From Hofstenia miamia (Eukaryota > Xenacoelomorpha > Acoela > Hofsteniidae), in contig CABFPE010000010.1 of assembly GCA_900660155.1 (NCBI GenBank), forward strand, positions 679,670 to 743,669: a DNA stretch of 64,000 nucleotides. Direction: 5' to 3'. The notes beneath the pieces are model-generated. The model was given only the letters and a program-made list of their open reading frames with translations, made no database searches and was not told the DNA's origin. This document shows, in pieces, positions 11,826 to 27,000 of this stretch (the first letter of the stretch is position 1; each line of letters starts with the position of its first letter). The translations under genes were made by a program, and so were the position numbers.

Positions 11826-12988
11826 CTCACAATCCATGTAAGCCCTGAAATTTGAAATTTCATATTCAGGCAACATTTACTTACAATGCTTTTAAATAAT
11901 ACGTACATTTTAAAATAAAGATAAAAACAATATTTATTGAAAGGAATCTGAAACATACAGATAAGAACTTTTACGAATTTTACCCCTAGAAACGATTGGG
12001 TCATCCGTGACCCATAGATTTTTGCTGCAAAATATATTTCGAACAAAATGCATACGGATTATGTTGTGATCCCTCTAACATCAATATTTACTAAAAAAAA
12101 TTGGTAAAATTGCTACAGAATTTCTTACATTGTTAAAGGGTTAAATACTCGGGTCTGAATTTATTTGTTCAAATTATCATTCTAATTCGTTTAGTAACTA
12201 TAAAACAATTTGTTATGCAAGTTAAGTAAGCAAATTTTGAAATCTAAGAAATGCAAGTTTAAATACTATAGCAGACTTGAAATTTAACAGTAAAGCTTTG
12301 ATGTTCTTCGATTTACATTGGTAAGCATGCATACTTAGTGGTATACTTTTCATATTTGCTATTTTCTCTGAATAGTTATATTACGCACTCGAAAAACTCA
12401 CTTATAAAACGTACTCTAAAATATATCAGTACAGATTGCTTATTAAATACTATTCTATAGCTGATAATACAAATTTTTTAAGTGATGCATGCCTAAAATC
12501 AGAGTATTCTAAAATTGAGAAATGTTAAATAGCTTGAGAACGCAGTATTTGGGAAAATAATTCTAAAACTACTTTTCAGTTTTCCCAATTACATCAGCCT
12601 AAAATTATAATTTTGATTAAAAATTAATTCAGCAACTTTAGAACATTAAAGGTTAAAGATAAAATCACTACTTTAACAAAATTATAACATACACATTTCA
12701 ACTTACTAAAAGTAAAAAAACTTTGATGCAATAGAATGAAAACTTCTGGGAACACATTAAAAATAGTTCATCAAATTATAATATATAGTGCATGGTACAA
12801 CATCTAATTAGTGGAAGGAAAACATCAAACGCGCGAAATCTTTATAATTGGCAAGTAAAAATAGTACACAATTATAGATACAAATATAGCTAAACTTGCA
12901 AGCTAAAAAGAGCTTTCACAAAATAAAAACATACTATTTACAAAAAATTCACTATTTTTCCTAAACTATGTATAATTTAAACGCGAAA
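11826..12988. other. Intergenic/3' flank of the myosin gene
   Basis: AT-rich DNA downstream of the myosin stop codon. The 3' UTR must begin here, but no canonical AATAAA on the minus strand was found close to the stop. No other gene seen. Confidence 0.5.
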
Positions 12989-14866
12989 TTAGGAAAGCCA
13001 ATCAAATTTCAAAGATTTCGCTTTGTGCAGAGTTTCCCCATAGTCCGTAACCAACTGTCCGATAATTTTGCCGAGAGTGGTTTGGAAAACAAACTTTCTC
13101 TCGTCTTTAGTGACGATCATAACTGAATGGAGAGATGGGTTGAACTCTGAAATGCTTTCGAAAGGAATGTCGTCAACTTTCACTAAGCTTTTGATGGTGA
13201 AAACTGATAAGCCGTTTTCATCGACGCCCAACAGGAGCTTTTTGTCTAATGTGCTGGAATACATATTTTGTACTTCAAAAACACTCATCCCCCAAGTAGT
13301 AAAGTTTTGCATTAGATTTACAACGTCGGCATTTGAAATGACAAAGTCATTGTCGCGTGACTCATAAATTTCACGGTGAACCGCTTCGATCTGTTCCAAG
13401 CTAATATCACCATGGAGAGACTTGGGGAGTCTTTGATTAATAAGGTTGGTATATTCTGCATGATCACCGATACCCTTGTTCTTACTATCCCTCGCTTTTA
13501 ATGCGGCCAGATACGCAATAAATTGAATTGCTTCGATTGGGAGAATTGGAAATTTCGAGTTATAAATATCACTAAGTGCTTGATGAAAGAGCAAACTAGC
13601 CTCGACATCCATGGTGACGGACTGCTTAGCATTCACGAACAGTCTTCGTTTGAAGGCAAGATAACATACAGGCACTGTTTTCACGTTTAATAATTCCCAT
13701 TTTACTAGTAAATCACAAACTTTTTGATGAGGCATAATGAGAGTTTCCGCGGTTTCCGGCTGCATTTTTATTATCTCATATAATGCATAACCATGAAAAA
13801 TCCCAGATAAAGCTATTTTGTCCATAATTTGCTTAACCACTGTTTCACCTGATGCCCAAGATTCGAATTCAATTTTACGAGAGGCGTTGTCAGAGAAATG
13901 AACCTTAAGAGACACCGGCTTGCATTTACATGTGAACTGAATTTCGAGAGCTGAAGGTGCTCGAGTTCGCTTTTCGATTTCCACAGACTTAGACAAGCAT
14001 TTTAAAGCGTACTGGGCGTAGCGTCCAACTTCAGATGAACCTGAGCTTAAAAGTCTTAATGTACAATCAACATAGGCCTTAACCAATTCATTGCTTGGAA
14101 CAAGAGTGTTCGCAACCGACGCAATTATTTCAAAAATTTTGATATCCTTATTGTCGAATGGCTCAGTAATTTGCTTCATTAGTTGCAAATACAGCTCATC
14201 AACGAGATCAGGCCGATTGTAACAAGTATTGATGATAATTTTAATGATTTCGATTGGCTTGGAAGGATCCACCGATTCTAGAGCCTCTTTCTCATCCTTG
14301 AAAATACCACAATAAATTAGGATAGAAACAAACATTCTGGAAGCCAGTTCGTAATATCGTGAGTCATCATTTTCCAAAAGGGTTTCTTGAAGAGGATACT
14401 TCCTCCACATCCAAAAAGTATTAGAAACTACGGACCCTGGAGTTGTCAGAATGGGTTTTTTAACTACTCGTTTCGACTTTTTGGATTTCAGTGTACCGGT
14501 TTTAGCAACTTGATTAGTGCTCATCTCTTCTTCTATAAGTTTATGATTTAAGAGGTATTTATCATCCTTTTTGGTATCGAAAAGCTTTTGCCTGATTTCT
14601 GTTATAGTCTTCATTAACTTTTGTCTACCTTCATCGCGGAGACTGCCTTTCCGCAAAAGATCTACTTTCTTCTTGGATTTTAAGTAAGAAAGTCTTGAGC
14701 AGTAGGCATTAACGATTGCGGTTATATCCTCTCGATATTCCGATTCAATTTCAAAAGTCCTTTGCTCTCCTGGTTTCCCTTTGTCATCTAATTTGAAGGT
14801 GATGGAATCTTCCTCTTCGTCAATAAATAGTCCTTCGATTCTTTCATAATCATATGCAAGTATTCG
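12989..14866 (-). CDS. Myosin exon 7 (last): second MyTH4-FERM and stop
   Basis: An 1,878-nt terminal exon encodes the end of FERM-1, a basic linker (KSKKSKRVVKK), a second MyTH4 with WMWRKYPLQETLL and YNRPDLVDELYLQLMKQ, and a complete second FERM ending FDWLS then TAA. No SH3 domain occurs between the first FERM and the second MyTH4, which separates this protein from myosins VII and XV. Confidence 0.95.
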   Translation of the reverse strand, partial: RILAYDYERIEGLFIDEEEDSITFKLDDKGKPGEQRTFEIESEYREDITAIVNAYCSRLSYLKSKKKVDLLRKGSLRDEGRQKLMKTITEIRQKLFDTKKDDKYLLNHKLIEEEMSTNQVAKTGTLKSKKSKRVVKKPILTTPGSVVSNTFWMWRKYPLQETLLENDDSRYYELASRMFVSILIYCGIFKDEKEALESVDPSKPIEIIKIIINTCYNRPDLVDELYLQLMKQITEPFDNKDIKIFEIIASVANTLVPSNELVKAYVDCTLRLLSSGSSEVGRYAQYALKCLSKSVEIEKRTRAPSALEIQFTCKCKPVSLKVHFSDNASRKIEFESWASGETVVKQIMDKIALSGIFHGYALYEIIKMQPETAETLIMPHQKVCDLLVKWELLNVKTVPVCYLAFKRRLFVNAKQSVTMDVEASLLFHQALSDIYNSKFPILPIEAIQFIAYLAALKARDSKNKGIGDHAEYTNLINQRLPKSLHGDISLEQIEAVHREIYESRDNDFVISNADVVNLMQNFTTWGMSVFEVQNMYSSTLDKKLLLGVDENGLSVFTIKSLVKVDDIPFESISEFNPSLHSVMIVTKDERKFVFQTTLGKIIGQLVTDYGETLHKAKSLKFDWLS

Positions 14867-17800
14867 CTAAAGAAACGAATGTTAAAATGCAAATCTATTT
14901 CATATGCTTTAATAACTTGAATATAATACGTTGCTATTTATACATATTGTGGAACTAGAGCTAAACTCTGATATATAAAAATCGCAAAGTAAACAAAAAT
15001 ACATTTTGCAAAAATAGGCGATAACGTATCACATTTTTTAACAGCTTCCAGACAGCGGAATTGGGGAATATTATTGCTTACTTAGACATAAAACCGAATG
15101 CGCTTGATGTTTACTGATATTATGTAAAACCATGGGTGTTGCTCTGAACTCCAGATGAGTTACCGGTACTTCAATAAAATTGATCAAAATTGAATCCGAT
15201 ACAGATGTATTGAAAGGAGAAAGTAAAAGATTATTAGTGTAGAAACGTTTATCTTACAATTGCAGAAACAAAATATTTAACTAAAAAGCTAGAATGGAAC
15301 TTGCAACTAAAAAAATTACTAAAGTTGCACAAAATTTCGATACACTTGAAAACTAGTTTACAGGCTCACTTAAGCAATTATTCAAGGAAACTAAAGGCAA
15401 TAAACTTAAATGCTGTTGAAATTCGGTCAGTGAATTGTGCAACATGTGCTATTAATGTGACAAAAACTGCAAATTAATGTAAATACATTGTATTCGAAAT
15501 TACAGGGGAATTACAAGAACACAAAAACCGCCATATGTCGTTTCGTTTCCATTTTAAAAATATTTGAAAACCATAGGTTTATCGCATTAAATCAGGCGCT
15601 TCCTTTGTAATAATTTATTAAGTATAAGCATACCTTTTTGTCATCCGTTCGCAGAAACTGAATTCCATCTCGTGATACTGCAAGAGTAACTTCTTTAGCG
15701 TGGTCCCAGAATCCTCGATAGATAACGGGGTAAAATGCACAACCAAACATGGGGAACTGAGTGCATACTTTTAGATAAAGAATCCGGGCATTCTGCTGAG
15801 TAACTTGCTGCGAGACAGATTTGTGCTGATCAGCGATTCGCAAACTCCAGTCAATTTTCTTGTACAGGTTTATGATCCTCTTGGGCAGGAATTGGTGGAA
15901 ATTGCGATAACGAGTTAAACGCTCATATTCTTGATAAGGTCCATACATTGCTTGGGCCTGAAGTCCAGCTAATGTTAAAGCCTGGTGTTCGGAGACTGCA
16001 AATTCATCTAACTAAATTGAGCAACTTTAACTGATAGTATTTAATAAATCGACACGTATAATTAAAATATCAAAAAACTAGTAAATGAACTCATCAAGTT
16101 TCAACTACAAACTTCGAATTTAATTGGTGATTACGATTACAATAATTTGGTTGAATGCGTTGATTGACGTAATTTAACGAAAAACGTGTTTATTTCAATC
16201 AATTACATGCTGAAATGAAATAAATTTCTGTACTCTTCAAAATATTGATACATAATATCAACATTTTTATATTTACAAAGATTGTATTCTTCATTCCGAT
16301 CTTGCAAATTCGAGCATTCCCAACAAACGCATAATAGATATATTATACGCATGCACAGTGCTGTCAAGCTAACAGATAACAGAACAACTTTTTAAATGCA
16401 CCAGGCAAAAAAGCTATAATTGGCTATAGAGTTGCCTGATGCATTCATATGTCTTTGATAATTTTGTTTTTAAGAATTTTCGGCCCATGATAAAATTAAC
16501 AAATTCATCAAGTCATTGTTGACGTTAAAGTAATATGAAGTAATGCCGATCCTACACTTTGAGCTACTGCGAATAATCCGGTTGATGCGGCTGTTTAGCT
16601 TTATTACTAGATAAAAAGGCATCAATATTAACGATTTATGAGGTATGACATTGTCATAAATCAATGAGTGAAGTTCAATTTTATGTACATGAAAAATTTT
16701 TTTCGTATTCATAGATTATCTCGTGGTTAAAATCATCCGTGTTACTTCAAACTCAATGCTTTTCATTATATGCGTTCTTCACCCAACAACGATTTTTATC
16801 AATGAAAATCACATTACCTCGGTCTGCTACTTAATACGATTCTTAAGCAACGTTGGCTCGATTTCCTTTGGAATATGCCAATAGCTGTTATTAGACCCAT
16901 TTCAATATAGGGTGAGAATTGACCTCTAGATTGTAATAAAAATTAACATATACAGATACATCACTCATTGTTCAGCAATAGGGTCCACACAAGCAATCGG
17001 ATTATTAACATTTCATTCATTGCATAATCAACAATCTGATTTAGATTCTCAATGGCATCCTGCATCCATGAGGAAACAAATTGAATATTTATAATTAAGA
17101 ATTCTATATTTTATATTCACATGTTATATACTACACATGCATACCAGAAGCTTCAAAACTAGTTTTATCCATAGTTTACAAATCTAAAATGCTGTTGACA
17201 GCTTAGGTGTTTTTATTGGGAATACAAAATAAAACATGAACAGGAAGCCTAAACTTTGTATTATTATGCTGTGCTAACAAAAGAATGATCACCATAAAAA
17301 ACATATCGGTAAGATACGTAAAAACTAGAAAACATGAGTACATCAAGTATATGATTTAGCAATAAAAAATCTATAGGCTCAACCTTTAGGGACGATATAG
17401 ACCACTTTTGATACCAGTGATGTGAACAAATAATGTATGCAAAAGTTAACCGCTTCCCTATTTTGATTGACTCATTTTCAGAAGATTACTAGAGACCAAT
17501 TGTTACAAATGACTTTACTTTAAACAAAATAACCAGTAAAGAATATCGTAAACATTAACAGATATGAAATTGAATTATCCGAAACTAAAACTTACTTCAA
17601 CAATTGACCGCACGACTTGAATGAAAATCAATTCGTACTCGACTGGATCCGAGATAAACTCCAAGTCTTTGAAGACTCTCTTTAAAATGATGAATTTCTT
17701 CTTGACAAATTTGTGTTTTTTCTTTTTCTTAGCAAAGTCCGCCTCTTCCCTAAAAATAATTTCAAAATAATGAATTTTTAGATAAATTATTTGAAGGTGC

Positions 17801-20800
17801 TGAAAGAATAAAATATAGACAAGAGCCTAATATTAAATTTTAAAATAGAATTATTTAGTATTGGTTTAACTAGATAGAAAGGAGCTAATTGAACGAAAGG
17901 ATATGATACACTTCTAAACTAGATCACGCTTTACATTTTCTGTAAAACTATGATATAATACAATTAGAAATAACTCGGTTACCTTTAAATTGTTCTAAAA
18001 CAATCTTAATTAAGTAAACAATACAAGAATAAAAAATGTAAACAAGATGAGAATTGTATCAATATTTCTCAAAAAATTACTTTGTAAAATGACATTGCTA
18101 CAACCGAGACATTTGATATCTGAGCAATGCAATTCCATTTGAAATATGATTTAAAAATATTAATTATTGAATTTAGAATTTTGGAAGATACCTTTCCCAT
18201 TTATAGATGTAATCAGCCAGACAAGACTGAGAACGAATATAAACTTCAGCCTGGACTGAACTTTCATAGATCGCCCATCCCACAGTGCTCTGAAGGGAAA
18301 GCATCTGTCCCAGTTTCTCCAACATGTTGTGAGTTGTAAAGAGTGGTTCAATACCCCCGCGCATACATCTGCCATCAGCCAAGTAAAACTGCGACGGTAT
18401 TAGACCTCGTCCAACAATAGCTTTAATTTCCGTCATACTGGGAGGACATTTACGCTCAGAATAACGAACAGTCAGCAGCAAATCCATGCACGACCGAGCA
18501 TAAGTCTAAACATACGATTTCGAAATTGCTGCAGAAAATAGTTTATAAAGTTTAGAAACATTTATTAATACACATTTTATATTACATTAGCCCGTGCGAT
18601 GTTCTATTTATGAGTCAACACTGATCCACCTTTGCGAAATTTGGTCGCAGTCTCGTATAAAGGTACTTGCAAACAATCTAATATGTGTTGCAGTGAGCTT
18701 ATCGTTGTTAAATTCTAAACTCCCCAAATTAGAAACATTTTAGTTTAGGAAAAGTCAGGTGTGAAAACGGGTCGATCTGTGGGTAGGGTCGAAGGTCATT
18801 AAATAACATTGATATTACTTATTACCTGTAGAGGTTTTTGCTACATTGAGCGATTGAACGGTGAGTTACATGCAACAGTTCTGTTGCATGATAACTAATA
18901 CATAGCAAGCATTTAATTTGCCCACTACTGGCTAGATATTTATGCGTGAAAACACAGTTTTGTTTGTTTTTAGGGACATGTTGCCGTCTTAAAACCTAAT
19001 CTCCATTGAAGTTAATTTAAACTGCGTAGATTGCACTACATATACCATATTTTTCAGCTCTAATCTTGCTCCGTCAAACATTGCCATGGTGAAAAATCGA
19101 TATCTGTTTGAAGTGCAAACTAGCTTCATAAATGATGAGGGACCGATCCGGAGATGTTCGTTTTCTTAGAATTATATTATGTTCTAAAATTTTATGAAAT
19201 TTATGTTGTTAACTTTAGTTTTTAAATTGGTCTTAGCGGTCAGCAGCAAATCCATGCACGACCGAGCATAAGTCTAAACATACGATTTCGAAATTGCTGC
19301 AGAAAATAGTTTATAAAGTTTAGAAACATTTATTAATACACATTTTATATTACATTAGCCCGTGCGATGTTCTATTTATGAGTCAACACTGATCCGCCTT
19401 TGCGAAATTTGGTCGCAGTCTCGTATAAAGGTACTTGCAGACAATCTAATGTGTTGCAGTGAGCTTATCGTTGTTAAATTCTAAACTCCCCAAATTAGAA
19501 ACATTTTAGTTTAGGAAAAGTCAGGGGTGAAAACCGGTCGACCTGCGGGTAGGGTCGAAGGTCATTAAATAACATTGATATTACCTTATTACCTGTAGAG
19601 GTTTTTGCTACATTGAGCGATTGAAACGGTGAGTCCACATGCCAGTGTTCTGTTATGACAACTAATACATAGCAAGCATTTAGTGTTGTTTTTAAATACA
19701 ATTAGTAATCCCAATCCCATGGGCCGGAGTTTTGTTTGTTTTTCAAGTGATCATTTTACAGTTTTAAATACCTAATCTCTATTTAAGTTAGAATTAATTT
19801 GCATACATTGAACTGCATTTACCACATTTCGTAAGTTACTTTCTTTTTGGAACAATTTCATTAAACAATAAATTCAATTATTAGTTTATGATAATGATTT
19901 CTAACGTACTGCATACACTTAAAAACAATTGTAATTAAAATACCACCAAAAGTATAAAAAATTTAAATATTAAGTGACAGCAGATTCCGATAAAAACATT
20001 AGCTTAAACAGCAATGCTAGGATTTTAAAAGAACTAAATTAAAAATATTATTGCAAAACAAGTTAACATATTAAAATAGCAGTTGAAATAAGAAAATACA
20101 TCGTGAATATATGCCTTCTCCAAACAAACGTACATAGAAATGATTAAACGAAATTAAGCATTTAACACTAAAACAGCCAATGCGGCAAATATGCCCGCAC
20201 TCTATAATTGTCTTTCATTTATATTTAAACTAAAAAAGATTTAACGTTAAAAATTAACGTTAATTACTGAAATAGGCCCTTTTTTAATCTGATATAGTCA
20301 AATTTAAAAGTATTAAATTTGTTTCAAAATAAAAGCAATATACACTATTATATTCAATGCGGTCAAAATGACCGCATTCTACGAATCATTTAAAAATAGT
20401 TACTATAAAAGATACACGTTGTTTCTTTCCTTATGATTACTTGATATGCGTACTCGCATATTTATGGGGTTTGTATAACATATACTGTGTATGTAATGGA
20501 AGAGAGACTGAATGAAAAAAATCGACTAATCACTTTATTATTTTTGTGAGTGTGTTTGCTGTAATGACTTCGAAACGTGCTGCAGCTAATAAAGCTTTGC
20601 AAACTTTGTGGGTAAAAATGATAAAATTGTTATAGAAATCATACGATTTATTGAACTTATTTATAATCTTACATAATACATTAGAAGCAATGTGCGGTCA
20701 AAGGGGAAAAGGAAGTACACTTATATACAATAGATTTACAATGGTGTAAAATTGTGTTTCAGTTTGTTGACACAGGAAACATTTTGACGACCAACTAAGA

Positions 20801-21047
20801 CTTATATCTAGTACGTATGTATGTACACTACGGTTACGAATGCTTTCTAGAAAAGTCTTTTCCCGAAAAAAGTGAAATATAAATGATAAGCTCAAACATT
20901 TTCTGACCATTTTATTTAGCCGTATTTAATCAGTTTCATTTGAGTATGCTTAGCATATTATTGAATAACAAATAACGACAGTTGATAAAATTTTCAAAAA
21001 ATGAAGAGATTTCTAACTTTTTACGATTAGGGACTCTTTCTATATAC

Positions 21048-21081
<34 letters not shown>

Positions 21082-24000
21082 TTTTCTATCACACTTCAAA
21101 ATAAAAATTTAAAAAAGCAGTTAAGAGCTATTGAATGAAAATTACCTGAAATAATGGCTCTGCCAATGCTTCCTTCACGAACATACGAACATAGTTACGC
21201 AATCTTTTACTCGGAGTGCAAATCACCAAAAAGATGTTAAGTAGTTGCCATACCTTCTTTTGAACAGTGGGTTTCGGAAAATGACTTAATCGAACCAATT
21301 GACAAATGATTTCATCTTTTATATCGAGCTTTAAAATTGTTCCTAAAGAAGTCTGGATGGGTTCGACTCTTAGGTCGGTTGTAATCATTTTATACAATTC
21401 CTTATAAATTGTGCGTGCAGCAGCGAATTGTTCATCAGTATCTAATTCATGTAGTGGCTGCGGGATATTGGGCATCTCTAGCATTGAATAAAAAAGCTCT
21501 TCCTTAGAAATAAATTTTGCATTCCCTTTTTTCTTGAAAGCTTTCGACAATGTACCAGCAAACCCAGAAGATCCAGAAACTTCTAAGGGCATATCTACAA
21601 AATATTCTATTGCATAATCGACTAACTTAAATCCTTCGAGATGTTCAATTTGTTTCATTTCAGGTTTCTCGATAGGTTTATCCTCAATAATCTCATCCAT
21701 AGACGCTATTCCACTATCCAATGTCATTGATGAACCTGAGACATCGACATATTGTTCCTGTCCAACTGGAGAAGAAGGCTCTTCATAATCAGGCTCTTCA
21801 TTAGTTTCTTTAAGTTTGAGTAATTCTCCAAAATCAGGTATGAGAATATCCTCTGGGCGTGTAATAGTACCTTGTCTAGTGATACTACGCTTCATTGATA
21901 TGGATTGTTGTTTTTGTAGCTGAGATGAAGCACCTATTTCGAAATCCACGTAGTTAGAGAAATAATCATGCGAGGTGTCATCAAGTGTTACATCAGGATC
22001 AGCCGTAATGCTTTTCAATTCATCCTCCAACAACTTCAACGCATCATCTAAGTCATTATTTTCTTCAGGAATGATTGGGGCGACTTTTGGCTTATGTTGT
22101 GGTTTCGGGGGCAAAGCAGGTTTTTTATCGAGTTCTGAGTCAAGATCAACATTGAAAATGTCTTCAAGGGATTTAGACGGCTCCCTCTTAAGTGGTGAAG
22201 ACAAACTAGCTTTGTTAACGGGCTTTTCATCAAAATTCTCTAAACCATCTAAAAGATTATCAACTTCATTTATAAGATTAGAATAATTCGGTGTCTCTTC
22301 TCTTTCTATGTCTATGTTGTTTATCAAACGATCAATGTTAATTTCTGTGCCACTGATCTCAAGAGCAACAAGATTAGCGTCGATTTTCTGTGAGAAGCGT
22401 CGCATTTTAATGACATCATCGCTAACCTCGATTTTTGGCGGAACAGGAACTTCAATTTTCCTGTCACGCTCTGCTCGCAATTTATTTGCAATATTCTTCG
22501 CAAATATAATTTTGGCAAATCTGTGAAGCATGCCAACGGCCCACATTTTCTTAAGGAATCGGATTCGATCGAGTACGCCTCTGAAATAATGTTCTAAAAC
22601 GCCTACAGAGTGTTTCATTTTAAGGAATCTTGAACGTGCTATATACATCCGTCCGACTTTTTGAATAACAGTTGCGTTTACTGCAAGCAAGCGAAATGTC
22701 TTATCAACTAAGCTATCTGCTAAACGGCCCTTAATAAATAGTTGAGTTTTTCCTCGCTGCCATTCCCCTGCACGTGCACTAGCAATGTGCATAATTTGAG
22801 GGATTAAACCATCATAGTCATTAGGAGAACTTCGGAGCAGTGAACGATCTTTCAAAAGATACCAATACATATCAACAAATGTTTCAGGTTTCAAATGTAC
22901 TGGATAACCGTCCTTTTTTATTCTGATTATATCAAGCATGCCCAAATATCTAAGTTGCTTTTCAACCAATTCTGAATCGTAAACATCCGGTTTTTTATTA
23001 TCGTTTGGTTTTAAACAACGAATGTACCAAGATTTTGTTGAGTCCAAAAGGAGAACAAGTTCCTTTAACTGTTTCTTAAATTTACTCGATACTGTTTGCT
23101 TACTCTTTGTTGTCCTCATAGTTGCTCTGTCTGCCCCTGCTCCACCAAATTTCTGCTGCTCATAAAGTTGAGCGATTCCTTTGCTAATTGGTTTATCAGA
23201 TTCCTCTAGACAAAGAAAGAAAGAGTCTTGTTCCACATTCCGATTTTTATCCAAAAATCCAGCCACGGTATACGTTATAGCACCAGCATAATGTTGGATG
23301 CCAAATTCAATTTCATGCCGTCGAAAATCGTCACCCATGATGTACTTTTCATGGGAAGAAAGCATAGAGTGGAGCTTGCGAACAAGCGACACATCTGTTC
23401 CATTTGGGAAACGTGATTCTTCGTCAATTATCTTAAGGACACATTGCGATGATCTGTCAATTAAATCCAGACACGCGGAATTATCATTGAAATGAACATT
23501 ATCAACATCAATACCTTCTATTCTATAAAGCTCTTGTTCAACGCTAAAAACGTAATTATTAAAAAATAAGTGAAGTTTTTCGTTGGCGTAATTGATACAC
23601 AATTGCTCAAAACTGTTGGTGTCCATCTGTTCGAACCCGAATATGTCTAAAATACCAATAAATAAAGTTGACTGCTCACCGGGATTTGTGCATTCACGGA
23701 TTGTTTCGATAATCCAAGAAAACATTACCGAGTACAACGCCTTAGCCATTGAATCCCTGTTCTCTACAGCTTCATGAACTTTGAATGGTATCTGCATTTC
23801 AGTGCCTCTAACAACGATGGATCTATATTTAAACAAAGGCAAACAATTTTCGGCCTTTATGCCTAAAAGAAGAAGCAAGTTTCTAAGTATAAATGCACTT
23901 TCATCAGACAATCGCACACTGTCGTCATCATTAATGGCAAACTCAATATTGCCAAATAATAAAACAGCAGATAAAACATCTAAAAGTTCTTCAAAAGTTT

Positions 24001-27000
24001 CCTGACTGATGCCTAAGATGCCCATTGCCACTTTCAGTCTGTCAAACATTGCTAACTCATTCTGACCTTCGATTGTGTAACAATTACTGCAAGACAGGTA
24101 TTTGTAACGATCAGGTCCACCCAAAACTTTATGAGCTAATGCCATTTCCGGATTAGATTTGCAGGCGTTGAGGAATTGATAAAAAACATGATAACTTCTT
24201 TCATTAAGACTAGGGGAAATTATGCGACTCTGTTCCAAGAGGTAATCCTCGAGAATACATCCAGTAATGAGAGGCATATTGGAGGTGAGATCGAAGCAGA
24301 CACGAATGAATTTACCAAACCGACTAGAATTATCATTACGGACAGTACGGGCGTTTCCGAAAGCTTCCATTATAGTATTGGCTTCAAGAATTTGTTGCTC
24401 GATCCAGCGAGATTTTTCATTACTACCTGAAACTTTGCACAGAAACTGCAGCATGTATTTGGTGGTTTCAGTTTTTCCTAAATTAAACACAAATCAAAAT
24501 GCACGTAATTCAATAAACCGCAACACAAACAAGACTTAACCAAATTTCACTCAAACATTATTACGTAAGATTTCGATGAATCATTGCATGAGGATATTAA
24601 TAGCCATGTTGTACCCAAGAATACCTTACATACTATAAAAATGGTCATTTAAAAGTACATTTTCACTTAAATATTTCGAAATGACAAATTATACCTGCAC
24701 CGCTTTCTCCGCTGATAACAACCGATTGACAAGTACGATCGCTGCAAAAAGCAGAATATATCGCTTCTGCTATGGCAAACAGATGTGGCTCCAACGTTCC
24801 AAAGGTCTGGCCATGGTATTTGAGCATTGTCATTTCACGAAAGAGTCCGGTGGGCCGGTACGGATTCACAGAGACTAAAATCGAACCGATGTAAGTGTAG
24901 ATTTTCCCTTTCTTGAAGCGGACTTCCAAACTTTTGTTGATAATCTCTTCACTGAGATTACTAAGCACAGTAAGATCATCGACTCCAAGCTGTAGATCAG
25001 ACGGGTCATAAAGTGATGCTAAATAGAACGTTAGACAACAAACTCACTACCCAAAATTACATAACGTGTTTTCAAATTCCTAATGGGATATAAAGTACAC
25101 TAAACTTATTCTAAAACTAAGTTTTCAATAAACATCTGAAATTCAAACAATTTAAAAAGTACAATTAACAGATTTATAGATAAAAAATTTTCCTAAAACT
25201 TATAAATTTAGTTTCGTAAGTATTTTGAAGCAGTAATTGTTCTCAATTTTACTTCTGCAATTACTATTCGATTAAACATCGCCGTTTAATTTTTACGTAA
25301 AATGGAACCAATTAACCAAGAACTACTGAATTGCAGTAAATGGCAAAGAAAGAGTCGTAGTGAAATGACAGTGTTGAGAATTTTGTGAATTAAATTTGGC
25401 AGCGAGAAATAAATATTTACTAAAATGATCGAGCGCGCTTAAGTAAATTGGTCGCCAGATTAAAATTAAGCGTTGAGTCACCACATAGTTAAAGTATACA
25501 TCCGATTAAAACCACAAATAACCGTCTAGCACTTGAAATTTTTAGAGGAGGTGTGGCTGCATGAGTAGAAGTCAGGCTGAAAGGCACTTAGAAAAATCTC
25601 AAATAATCTTGATTGTTATAAATAGCCTATAAAGTCAATAATCCAATTATATAAGAAACCGTGTCATTATTAACGTTATTGCATTTGGCCATGTTGAAAT
25701 TGAAGCCGCTCATTGAAATTGTGTTTCTAAGTAGTTTAAAACTAAGTACACAACTAAGTTACAAATAGTGCTTGGACAAAGGTTTTGAAAAAAAATACAC
25801 CGGACTCATACCACGGCGCCAGCGTTTTAGGAATGCCCGCCAAAACCGGCTCTAGATATTTTTATGACAGGCAAAACAACTGATTCTTATATTTATTTTT
25901 AAAAGTTCGTTTGAAAAAAAAAGTTGCAAGATCTTCCAGCCATTTATCAGTCGTTGCGCTCCTCAGATAGCGTTTTATCATACGTAGCCTAGTTCTAGGC
26001 TCGGTTTTCATTTTTTTAACGTTTCGATTTCGGTTTGTGAGTGTAAACCGCGGGTTCGATTTTTTCGGAATACCATCAATCCTTAACTTAAGATAAGGTC
26101 AGCAATTTTCGAGGTTGATTTCTTGATCATTGATGACTGTCAAACTTCAAAAATCGATGAGCAATTTATAAGTTAAACAAATCTACAACTAAACAAGTTG
26201 CACACTGACCTTAGAAACACCCTTTATTGCATTCTACTAAAATTACATTTTTAAGATAAATTAGATCAGCCATCTTAGAAACTCAATCCAATTGTTAATA
26301 AAATTTACAATTGGTTGAGTATTTAGAATTTAAGGTCTTAAGCATGCGTTGCGGAAATGACATTTTGACGAAGTGATTATAACTATTCTTAAACATTAAA
26401 AAAGCCTAACAATAAAAGTTTTAAAGAGGATTGTGTTTCTTGCCAAAACAAAGCACGTCATGAAACTAAGCATACAATATAAATCCCTATTTAGCCGATC
26501 ATCTGAGTTGTTTGAAAATATCACAATAAATAACGTAAAATTAAAGAAAACAGCTACATTTTTCAAATAAGGAAATTGGCATTAAAGCCAAAATGTTTTT
26601 TGGAAAAGCAGACGTAATCAGATGAATGCTGCAAATATTGATAATTTATCGGTGTCCCGTTTGTAAATATATAGAGGCACACAAATGTTGTATGCAGAAG
26701 AAAAAATGCAAAGATTTTTTTTGGAAGCCGGAAGAACGCTGAAATGCTATGAAAAAAGAATTGCATATTATAACTGCCATTTCATTTTCACAATTATGTT
26801 TGGATATTAATTTCATTTTTGATGACAAATCGTTTGAATGTGTGCAAAAAAGCGTCGTAATAAGTTACTACATAATTTCTATGTCATTCGAAGTCAACAA
26901 AATCCTTCAAATCTAAATGAATGTTGTAAAACATCAGCAAAACGACAACCGGGATATATGCAGTGGTATAACTTTTCGAAATGAAGCCTACGTAAAATGA

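Noticed and set aside
22048-24539. Many plus- and minus-strand open frames overlapping the myosin exon 3
   Set aside because: They are shadow frames of a conserved coding exon and show no independent similarity.
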